Shown here: piece by piece, positions 32,971-39,267 of the stretch
Layout of the letters: each line of letters starts with the position of its first letter
How positions within the stretch are numbered: the stretch's first letter is position 1
Origin: an uncultured Caulobacter sp.
GTDB taxonomy: Bacteria; Pseudomonadota; Alphaproteobacteria; Caulobacterales; Caulobacteraceae
Direction of reading: 5' to 3'
DNA length: 39,267 nt
Assembly: GCF_947036865.1 (NCBI RefSeq)
Contig: NZ_CAMQSF010000034.1
Location: 1 to 39,267, forward strand
Program-made: the position numbers and the translations under genes
Notes under the pieces: generated by a model
Database searches by the model: none
Seen by the model: only the letters and a program-made list of their open reading frames with translations
Told to the model about the DNA's origin: nothing

Positions 32971-33028
32971 AAATAATCGGCGCCGCGAACGCGAAGCGCC
33001 AGTTCGAAACGTCACGGGAGCTATCCGC

Positions 33029-34204
33029 ATGAGCGACATCGTCATCGTCTCCGCCGCCCGAACGCCGGTCGGCTCGTTCAACGGCGCGCTGTCCGGCCTC
33101 CCCGCGTCGGAGCTGGGCAAGGTCGCGATCGAGGCCGCCGTCTCGCGCGCCGGACTGGCGCCGGCGGACGTGGACGAGGTGATCCTGGGCCAGGTGCTGC
33201 AGGCCGCCGCCGGCCAGGGTCCCGCCCGCCAGGCCTCGGTCAAGGCCGGCATCCCGGTCGAGAGCCCGGCCTGGAGCCTGAACCAGCTGTGCGGCTCGGG
33301 CCTGCGCGCCGTGGCGCTGGCGGCCCAGCAGATCGCCGACGGCTCGGCCAGGATCGTCGTCGCCGGCGGCCAGGAGAGCATGAGCCAGGCCCCGCACGCC
33401 CAGAACCTGCGCGGCGGCCAGAAGATGGGCGACCTGGCCTTCGTCGACACCATGATCAAGGACGGCCTGTGGGACGCCTTCCACGGCTATCACATGGGCC
33501 AGACGGCCGAGAACATCGCCTCGCGCTGGCAGATCACCCGCGAGGACCAGGACAAGTTCGCCGTCGCCAGCCAGAACAAGGCCGAGGCCGCGCAGAAGGG
33601 CGGCAAGTTCGACGACGAGATCGTCCCGGTCACCATCAAGGGCCGCAAGGGCGACACCGTCGTCGACAAGGACGAGTTCATCCGCCACGGCGTGACGCTG
33701 GACAGCGTCGCGGGCCTCAAGCCGGTGTTCAACAAGGAAGGCTCGGTCACCGCCGCCAACGCCTCGGGCCTCAATGACGGCGCCGCCGCCCTGGTGCTGA
33801 TGAGCGCCGAGGAGGCCGAAAAGCGCGGCCTCAAGCCGCTGGCCAAAATCGCCTCGTGGGCCAATGCGGGCGTCGAGCCCGAGATCATGGGCACCGGCCC
33901 GATCCCGGCCTCCAGGAAGGCGCTGGAGAAGGCGGGCTGGACCGTCGCCGATCTCGACCTCGTCGAGAGCAACGAGGCGTTCGCGGCGCAATCGCTGTGC
34001 GTGGTGCGCGAGCTGGGCCTCGACCCGGCGAAGGTCAATGTCAATGGCGGCGCCATCGCCATCGGCCACCCGATCGGCGCGTCCGGCGCGCGTATCCTCA
34101 CGACCCTGGTGCACGAGATGAAGCGCTCGGGCGCCAAGAAGGGCCTGGCGACCCTGTGCATCGGCGGCGGCATGGGCGTGGCCATGTGCGTCGAGGCGGT
34201 CTAG
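33029..34204 (+). CDS. phaA: Acetyl-CoA acetyltransferase (beta-ketothiolase) PhaA
   Basis: PhaA condenses two acetyl-CoA into acetoacetyl-CoA, the first step of PHB synthesis. The 391-residue product has the nucleophile C88 in [13 protein letters not shown] and [11 protein letters not shown]. Active-site histidines lie in SNEAFAAQ (motif start NEAF) and [19 protein letters not shown], and the second catalytic Cys is in [12 protein letters not shown]. Length and motifs match PHB-type biosynthetic thiolases. The ATG at 33029 has GGGAG 8 bases upstream; the longer frame from 32948 lacks homology. phaR is divergent, and the next plus-strand gene starts 35 bases after the stop. Confidence 0.97.
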   Translation: MSDIVIVSAARTPVGSFNGALSGLPASELGKVAIEAAVSRAGLAPADVDEVILGQVLQAAAGQGPARQASVKAGIPVESPAWSLNQLCGSGLRAVALAAQQIADGSARIVVAGGQESMSQAPHAQNLRGGQKMGDLAFVDTMIKDGLWDAFHGYHMGQTAENIASRWQITREDQDKFAVASQNKAEAAQKGGKFDDEIVPVTIKGRKGDTVVDKDEFIRHGVTLDSVAGLKPVFNKEGSVTAANASGLNDGAAALVLMSAEEAEKRGLKPLAKIASWANAGVEPEIMGTGPIPASRKALEKAGWTVADLDLVESNEAFAAQSLCVVRELGLDPAKVNVNGGAIAIGHPIGASGARILTTLVHEMKRSGAKKGLATLCIGGGMGVAMCVEAV

Positions 34205-34239
34205 CGGCCGCTGTCCCAGCCTGCCGGGAGGACAAGGGC

Positions 34240-35130
34240 TTGAGCATCCATCGCGCGGCTCTGAGCGGCGTCGTCTGCGCCGCCGCCCTGGTCTCGGCCG
34301 CTTCGGCGGCCGAGCCGACGGTCTATCAGGTCAAGCCTTCCGAGGCCGATCCGGCCGTGGCGCAATTCGATGAGCCGAACCTGATCTTCCGGCCGCGCGA
34401 GGCCGGCGCCCGAACCCCGCTGGTGCTGTTCCTGAGCGGCACCGGCGGGCGTCCGGCCGGGGGGCGCGTGCTGCTCGAGACGGTCGCCGCCCAGGGCTAC
34501 CCCGCCATCAGCCTGGCCTATAACGACGTGCCGGCGGTGGTGCAGGTGTGCCCGCGCGATCCCGACCCGGCCTGCTCCTCGGATTTCCGCCGCATGCGGG
34601 TGTTCGGCGATGGGCCGTCCAAGGCCGTGAGCAACAGCCGCGCGGAGTCGATCCAGGCGCGCCTCGCCGCCCTGCTGGTCAAGCTCGAAAAGGACCATCC
34701 CGGCGAGGGCTGGGGCGGCTATCTGAAGGGCGGCGCGCCGGACTGGAGCCGGATCGTCGTCAGCGGCCTGTCGCAGGGCGCGGGCATGGCGGCCTGGATC
34801 GCGCGCCAGACCCCGGTGGCCCGGGTGGTGCTGTTCTCGAGCCCCTGGGACTTCACCGCCCCGGGACCCAAGCTGGCCCCTTGGATCGATGGTCCTGGCG
34901 CGACCCCGCCCGACCGCTGGTACGCCGCCTATAACAGCCGCGAGAACACCGCCGCCCTGCTGGCGGAGAGCTATCGCCGCCTGGGCGTGCCGGCCGACCA
35001 CATCCGGGTCTTCAGCCGCGACCTGCCGCCGGACGCCAAGGCCGACGGTCCCAACCCCTATCATCCCATCGGAATCCGGGATGAGCACTATGCCGACGAC
35101 TGGCGTTTCCTCTACGGAAAGCCGGACTAG
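34240..35130 (+). CDS. Exported alpha/beta hydrolase
   Basis: The 296-residue product starts at a TTG (34240) with CGGGAGGA 7 bases upstream, giving a signal peptide (SIHRAALSGVVCAAALVSAASA). The mature protein has TPLVLFLSGTGGRPAGG, the nucleophile elbow GLSQGAGMAAW (GxSxG) and a C-terminal His-bearing NPYHPIG and DEHYADDW region, consistent with an alpha/beta hydrolase. The GTGGRP segment resembles an uncharacterised bacterial group (BPSS1187-type), which I recall only loosely. Four cysteines could form disulfides. It lies between phaA and phaB, which suggests a link to PHB or hydroxybutyrate, but export makes a direct role with intracellular granules unlikely. Confidence 0.8.
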   Translation: MSIHRAALSGVVCAAALVSAASAAEPTVYQVKPSEADPAVAQFDEPNLIFRPREAGARTPLVLFLSGTGGRPAGGRVLLETVAAQGYPAISLAYNDVPAVVQVCPRDPDPACSSDFRRMRVFGDGPSKAVSNSRAESIQARLAALLVKLEKDHPGEGWGGYLKGGAPDWSRIVVSGLSQGAGMAAWIARQTPVARVVLFSSPWDFTAPGPKLAPWIDGPGATPPDRWYAAYNSRENTAALLAESYRRLGVPADHIRVFSRDLPPDAKADGPNPYHPIGIRDEHYADDWRFLYGKPD

Positions 35131-35201
35131 AGTTCGAGAGCGTCGGCCCAAACCCAACGTCCCGCGATGACGGGCGACGGAGCGAGAGAGAGGAAACGTC
35201 C

Positions 35202-35924
35202 ATGACGAGAGTGGCATTCGTGACCGGCGGCACCCGTGGCATCGGCCGCGCCATCTGCGAGCGGCTGATCGCCGACGGCCACAAGGTGGCGGCCGGCTAT
35301 TCCGGCAACGAAGCCGCGGCCGAGGCCTGCGCCAAGGAACTGGGCGTGATGGTCGTGAAGGGCAATGTCGGCCACTTCGACGACTGCCAGGCGGCGGTGA
35401 AGAAGGTCGAGGCCGAGCTCGGCCCCATCGACATCCTGGTCAACAACGCCGGCATCACCCGCGACGGCATGCTGCACAAGATGACCTACGAGCAGTGGTC
35501 GGAGGTGATCCGGGTCAATATGGACTCGGCCTTCAACATGACCCGCCCGGTGATCGAGGGCATGCGCGACCGCGGCTGGGGCCGGATCGTCAACATCAGC
35601 TCGATCAACGGCCAGAAGGGCCAGATGGGCCAGACCAACTACTCGGCCGCCAAGGCCGGCCTGATCGGCTTCACCAAGGCGCTGGCTCTGGAGAACGCCA
35701 AGAAGGGCGTGACGGTCAACGTGATCTGCCCCGGCTATATCGACACCGACATGGTGGCGGCGGTGCCGGAGAACGTGCTGGCGGGCATCATCGCCGGCAT
35801 CCCCGTCGGGCGTCTGGGCAAGGGCGAGGAGATCGCCGACATGGTCTCGTTCCTGGCCGGCGAGCGGGCCGGGTTCGTGACCGGCGCGACCCTCAGCTTG
35901 AACGGCGGCCAGTACATGGCCTAA
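35202..35924 (+). CDS. phaB: Acetoacetyl-CoA reductase PhaB
   Basis: PhaB reduces acetoacetyl-CoA to (R)-3-hydroxybutyryl-CoA with NADPH, supplying PHB synthase. The 240-residue SDR has the cofactor motif TGGTRGIG at 8-15, NNAG in LVNNAGITRDGMLHKM, and the catalytic Tyr and Lys in NYSAAKAG (Y147, K151). The SSINGQKGQMGQTNYSAAK stretch and length are diagnostic of PhaB rather than FabG. AGAGAGGAAA lies about 7 bases before the ATG. Genes for PHB synthase (phaC) and phasins are not in the window. Confidence 0.95.
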   Translation: MTRVAFVTGGTRGIGRAICERLIADGHKVAAGYSGNEAAAEACAKELGVMVVKGNVGHFDDCQAAVKKVEAELGPIDILVNNAGITRDGMLHKMTYEQWSEVIRVNMDSAFNMTRPVIEGMRDRGWGRIVNISSINGQKGQMGQTNYSAAKAGLIGFTKALALENAKKGVTVNVICPGYIDTDMVAAVPENVLAGIIAGIPVGRLGKGEEIADMVSFLAGERAGFVTGATLSLNGGQYMA

Positions 35925-35941
35925 GCCGACCGCGTTCGGTT

Positions 35942-36017
35942 GGCGGCCCCCCGAGGTCGAAGGCTTGACGGCCCCTGTGGCGGTTTGGCCTCATGCGCCC
36001 GGCTTCGGGGGGCCGCC
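35942..36017. repeat. Perfect 13-bp inverted repeat after phaB
   Basis: GGCGGCCCCCCGA (35942-35954) pairs perfectly with TCGGGGGGCCGCC (36005-36017) across a 50-base loop. It starts 18 bases after the phaB stop. It may form a long stem-loop that ends or stabilises the pha transcript; no T-run follows. It overlaps the region in front of the next gene. Confidence 0.8.
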
Positions 36018-36063
36018 GCTCCGACGTCCAAGATTCGCCCCAGTCGGCGGGCAGTACGGGTGT

Positions 36064-36858
36064 ATGAGATTGCGTAAGGCAGAGTTCGGTGACCTGGGGG
36101 CGCGCGCGGCCCTGACGATCGCGACTCTGACGCTCATGATGGGCGCGCTCGCGGCGGGGTCGGCGACCGCGCAGCAATTGCCGCATTCGCTGAAGGACGC
36201 GCTGCTGGGCCGCAAGGGCCCGGCGGAGGCGCGCCGGGCGGCGCCGCCGCCGGTCGCGCGCTACGTGTCGGAGACCGGCGCCTTCGTCTTTGACCAGGCC
36301 GCCCCCCAGCCGCTTCTCAAGTTCAGCAACAGCGCCGAGGTCTGGGTCCTGTCGCCCCAGCCGGCGTCGCGCGGCGACGTCATCTATCGGAACGACCTGG
36401 GCGAGCCCGTCCTTCGGGTCACCAAGCTGGGCGGGGTGATCCTGTTCACCGACGACGCGCCGATGGGCGCGGCGGCGGCCTTCTCCGGTCGGGCCTCGTC
36501 GATACAGCCGCCCTCGGTGCTGTCCATCGGCGCGCTGTTCCAGCGGCTCGCCCTGGCCGCCGACCGCGCCAGCCGGGCCGCCCAGCGCCAGATCGGGTTC
36601 TTCACGGTTCAGGACGCGCGCCCCGAAACCTCGGTGTTGATTGCCGACTCGGCCACCGTCGCGGCCGAGGCCTTCGAGCGGGCGGCCCGCCGAGGCGACC
36701 GCTCGTCCTTGGCGAAGATCGCGCGGGTGCTGCTGGCCGAGGGCGCCAAGCCCGGCGCCCAGATGAAGGACGGGTCGCTGATCATCACCTATGCGCCGGA
36801 CGACGGCCTGGCCGGCCGGCCGTCATCGAAGCGGATCATCAAGGTGATGAACCGCTGA
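36064..36858 (+). CDS. Exported DUF4908-like protein
   Basis: The 264-residue product from ATG 36064 begins with a signal peptide (RAALTIATLTLMMGALAAGSATAQ). The mature part includes RYVSETGAFVFDQAAPQPLLKF, EVWVLSPQPASRGDVIYRNDLGEPVLRVT (in parts) and a conserved C-terminal AKIARVLLAEGAKPGAQ helix. I think this is DUF4908, a family seen mainly in Caulobacterales, but my recall is not certain. It has no catalytic motif that I recognise and no cysteine. An upstream in-frame ATG at 35965 gives an extension with no signal-like character. A GANTC site at 36032-36036 precedes it. Confidence 0.75.
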   Translation: MRLRKAEFGDLGARAALTIATLTLMMGALAAGSATAQQLPHSLKDALLGRKGPAEARRAAPPPVARYVSETGAFVFDQAAPQPLLKFSNSAEVWVLSPQPASRGDVIYRNDLGEPVLRVTKLGGVILFTDDAPMGAAAAFSGRASSIQPPSVLSIGALFQRLALAADRASRAAQRQIGFFTVQDARPETSVLIADSATVAAEAFERAARRGDRSSLAKIARVLLAEGAKPGAQMKDGSLIITYAPDDGLAGRPSSKRIIKVMNR

Positions 36859-37002
36859 CCGTCGTTGGTCAGGCGAAGTTTACGGAAATAGCATATCGTT
36901 GTTCACGGTTCTGGTCCCGCTGGCCGAAGGACGTCGGGCGAGGCCCGCGACCCCGACGCCGGCGAGACTTCTCGTGCGTGCGTAAGAGTTTATTGTCCCG
37001 CC

Positions 37003-38037
37003 ATGATTAGACCCGCCTCCGGAGGCGCTTCCGAGCCCTCGCGCCTGAAGATGGCCGATATCGCGCGCATGGCGGGGGTGTCGATCTCGACCGTGTCGCG
37101 CGCCCTGGCGGGCAACAGCCTGATCCCCAAGCCCCTGCGCGACCAGATCGTCGAGATCGCCCAGACGCACGGCTATGTCGTCAATCAGTCGGCGCGGTCG
37201 CTGCGTCTGCGCAAGACCGACACGATCGGGGTCATCATCCCCCTGGCGCACGAGGCGGGGCAACTGATCTCGGATCCGTTCTTCCTGGAGATGGTCGGCC
37301 GCCTCGCCGACGAGATCACGCTGCGGGACTATTCGGTCCTGCTGAACAAGGTGATCGCCACCGAGCCGGGCTGGCTGGAGCGGATCATCCAGTCGCATCG
37401 CGCCGACGGGCTCCTGGTGATCGGCCAGAGCACCCAGCACGAGGCGCTGAACACCGTCGCCGACGCCTACCGGCCGATGGTCATCTGGGGCGCCCAGATC
37501 CCCGGTCAGCGCTACTGCACGGTGGGCAGCGACAATATCGAGGGCGGCCGACTGGCGGTCGCGCGTCTGGCGGCCCGGGGGCGTCGGCGCATCGCCTTTC
37601 TGGGGGCCGTCGACGCGCCGGAAGCGGCCCAGCGCTTCGAGGGCTACCGCCAGGGGCTGGATCGGGCGGGGATCGCCTTCGATCCCGCCCTCGTCGTCCC
37701 CACGCCCTATACGATGGACGAGGCGGGTCAGGCGGTCGCGGCGTTTCTGGCGCGCGGCGTCGCCTTCGACGCGGCCTTCGCCTTTTCGGACGTCATCGCC
37801 GTGGCCGCGTTCGGCGCGCTGAAGGCGGCGGGCCGAAGCGTGCCGGACGACGTGGCGGTCGTCGGCTTCGACGACGTGCCCCTGGCGCGCCATGGCGCGC
37901 CGCCCCTGACCACGATCCGCCAGGACCTGCGGTCGGGAGCCCGGGCCATGGTCGATCTGCTGTTCCGCCGCATGGCCGGCGAGGACGCGCCCTCGACCCT
38001 AATCCCGGTCGAACTGGTTCCGCGCGACAGCGCCTAG
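37003..38037 (+). CDS. LacI-family transcriptional regulator
   Basis: This 344-residue LacI/GalR-type regulator has the helix-turn-helix at about residues 17-45 (MADIARMAGVSISTVSRALAG) and hinge ARSLRLRKTDTIGVIIP. A periplasmic-binding-protein-like sugar domain follows and ends VVGFDDVPLARHGAPPLTTIRQDL. It probably controls a sugar-uptake gene set. No sugar catabolic gene is visible on the plus strand, but the convergent MFS gene overlaps its 3' end by 39 bases. TTTATT and TATTGT just before the ATG could be a -10 for a leaderless transcript, as there is no Shine-Dalgarno; the -35 is weak. Confidence 0.93.
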   Translation: MIRPASGGASEPSRLKMADIARMAGVSISTVSRALAGNSLIPKPLRDQIVEIAQTHGYVVNQSARSLRLRKTDTIGVIIPLAHEAGQLISDPFFLEMVGRLADEITLRDYSVLLNKVIATEPGWLERIIQSHRADGLLVIGQSTQHEALNTVADAYRPMVIWGAQIPGQRYCTVGSDNIEGGRLAVARLAARGRRRIAFLGAVDAPEAAQRFEGYRQGLDRAGIAFDPALVVPTPYTMDEAGQAVAAFLARGVAFDAAFAFSDVIAVAAFGALKAAGRSVPDDVAVVGFDDVPLARHGAPPLTTIRQDLRSGARAMVDLLFRRMAGEDAPSTLIPVELVPRDSA

Positions 38038-39201
38038 AGCCTGTCTGGCGTGGAGGACGGCCAGGGCGACCGCCAGCGCCAGGGCCATGCCCGCCGCCAG
38101 GACGAAGCCGGCCCTCGGACCGCCGAAGGCGTCGCTGGTCGCGCCGATCGCCAGGGGCGAGAGCGTCGCCGAAAGGCAGGTGGCGAACAGCATGAACCCG
38201 GCCGCCGCCCCCTGGCGCGCGGGCGGAAAGCCGTTGATCGCCTTGGCGTTCAGGGTCGGATAGAGCACCGACATGAACAGGCCCGACAAGGGCAGCAAGG
38301 TCGAGGCGGCGGCGAGGCCTCCCGCCAGCGCGCCGACGAAGCAGACCAGGATCGCCGCCGAGCACGCCGCCAGGACGCGGGTCCAGCCCAGGCGCTCCAG
38401 AGCCCAGGCCCCGAGGAAGCGTCCCAAGGCGCGCAAGACGAAGAAGGTCGACAGCGCGTAGGCCCCCGGCAACGGCGCCTTGGCGCCCTGCGCCGCGAGC
38501 AGGCTCGGCATCCAGACATAGACGGCCGTCTCGACCCCGACATAGAGGAACACGCAGCCGGCGTAACCCAGGGCGCGCGGCGCGCGGGCCACGGCGATCA
38601 CCGCCAGCACGCCGGCGCCGCGCCCGGCGCCGGCGTGCTGGACGGGCGGAAAGCGGACCAGGGCCGCGACCGCGAGCAACGACAGAGACAGCGCTCCGGC
38701 CAGGCCGTACAGCGCCGTCCACGGCAGTCCGTTCGCCAGCAGGCGCGCCACGACCATCGGCCCGATGATCGCGCCGACGGCGAAGACGCCTTCGACGACG
38801 TTCATCGACCGCGCGTGGCTGGCGCTCGAGTCCGATAGATCGCCGATCAGCGCCAAGGCGCCGGTCTTGAACAGTCCGATCGCGAGCCCGGAGACGAACA
38901 GCAGGGCCAGGAGCGGCGGCAGGCCGCGGCTCAGCGGGATCAGCGACGCCGCCGCCGTGAACAGCGCCAGACCCGCCAGCACGGTGGCTCGCCGTCCGAG
39001 CCGGTCGGCCAGGCCGCCCAGCAGAAGCCCCGCGAGCGCGACGCCCGCCATCACGGCGTACTGCAGACCGCCGGCCTGGGCGAGGCTCAGCCCATAGGTT
39101 CGCGCGACGTCCGGGATCAGAACGCCGACGACACTGGTGGTCATGGCCGTGACCAGGAACATCAGCCAGGTCAGGACCCGCAGGGCGCGATCGCCGCGCA
39201 T
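37999..39201 (-). CDS. MFS transporter, convergent with the LacI regulator
   Basis: This about 400-residue major facilitator has roughly 12 membrane helices, beginning RVLTWLMFLVTAMTTSVVGVLIPDVARTYGL. The loop motif GGLADRLGRRATVLAG lies between helices 2 and 3 (the G-x-L-x-D-x-x-G-R pattern). The central region has SMNVVEGVFAVGAIIGPMV and later FATCLSATLSPLAIGATSDAFG. It resembles sugar/FucP- or YajR-like permeases, which fits the adjacent LacI regulator, but the substrate is unknown. Two starts are possible: TTG 39231 and ATG 39201; I chose the ATG. TGTTTACA at 39238-39245 just upstream resembles one half of a LacI-family operator. Confidence 0.85.
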   Translation of the reverse strand: MRGDRALRVLTWLMFLVTAMTTSVVGVLIPDVARTYGLSLAQAGGLQYAVMAGVALAGLLLGGLADRLGRRATVLAGLALFTAAASLIPLSRGLPPLLALLFVSGLAIGLFKTGALALIGDLSDSSASHARSMNVVEGVFAVGAIIGPMVVARLLANGLPWTALYGLAGALSLSLLAVAALVRFPPVQHAGAGRGAGVLAVIAVARAPRALGYAGCVFLYVGVETAVYVWMPSLLAAQGAKAPLPGAYALSTFFVLRALGRFLGAWALERLGWTRVLAACSAAILVCFVGALAGGLAAASTLLPLSGLFMSVLYPTLNAKAINGFPPARQGAAAGFMLFATCLSATLSPLAIGATSDAFGGPRAGFVLAAGMALALAVALAVLHARQALGAVARNQFDRD

Positions 39202-39267
39202 GCGCCGGCGGCCGCTAGGTGTCGTTTCCAAGAAGGTTGTTTACACGCTGCCAGGGGGTGAGGCCGC

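Noticed and set aside
32948..33028. Upstream extension of the phaA reading frame
   Set aside because: The first 27 codons have no thiolase homology, and the ATG at 33029 has a good ribosome site and the expected protein length.
38037..38046. AGAGCCTGTC matching the start of the palindrome at 24900
   Set aside because: Only ten bases match and there is no second arm, so chance is the simplest explanation.

Overview
The window reads as chromosomal DNA of a Caulobacter-type alphaproteobacterium. GC content is very high and genes are densely packed. The strongest lineage markers are a 358-residue CcrM cell-cycle methyltransferase whose leader carries GANTC sites and a CtrA-like half-site, a DUF721/DciA protein next to mutY, a PhaR/PhaA/PhaB polyhydroxybutyrate locus, and several genes with a -10-like element directly before the start codon and no Shine-Dalgarno, as expected for leaderless mRNAs common in Caulobacter. 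I assign genus only. I see no rRNA, tRNA, CRISPR array, transposase or prophage gene.

Layout. 1-8.1 kb is a genome-maintenance cluster. On the minus strand lie smc (cut by the left edge), two tandem DsbA-like oxidoreductases and dciA. mutY is divergent. A small two-gene cassette of unknown function follows, then ccrM, rnhB, tag and ygfZ. 8.2-14.3 kb on the plus strand carries a family 9 glycosyltransferase, a dihydroorotase, an acyl/feruloyl-CoA ligase-like enzyme and a ThDP-dependent acetolactate-synthase-like protein. 14.3-16.6 kb on the minus strand encodes two exported proteins: an SGNH esterase and a protein made of five four-cysteine repeats. 16.8-20.7 kb encodes a metallo-beta-lactamase-fold hydrolase, then a tight MarR - enoyl-CoA hydratase - SDR - membrane protein series. 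20.7-23.6 kb holds TfoX-like, GNAT, MFS and GNAT genes. 23.6-27.7 kb holds DUF1285, a CoA pyrophosphatase, CCA-adding enzyme, a glutamine amidotransferase and a diheme c-type cytochrome, with strong palindromes between the second and third. 27.7-29.2 kb has a different base texture and carries a ChaN/Tiki-type protein. 29.2-31.5 kb has hemF and a thiolase. 31.6-35.9 kb is the PHB locus: a small conserved protein and phaR on the minus strand, divergent from phaA, a secreted alpha/beta hydrolase and phaB. 36-39.2 kb holds an exported DUF4908-like protein, a LacI-type regulator and a convergent, overlapping MFS transporter.

How the genes work together. MutY, Tag, RNase HII, SMC, DciA and CcrM all act on the chromosome. 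PhaA and PhaB make 3-hydroxybutyryl-CoA from acetyl-CoA, with PhaR as the probable regulator. The MarR series and the CoA-ligase pair look like acyl-CoA or aromatic-acid metabolism. The two DsbA-like proteins could in principle serve exported disulfide clients such as the 20-cysteine repeat protein, which is inference only.

I found no clear new defence or mobile system. The least explained items are the five-repeat tetra-cysteine protein, the two-gene cassette beside ccrM, the secreted hydrolase inserted between phaA and phaB, the palindromic intergenic elements, and a probable operator embedded in a leaderless marR promoter.
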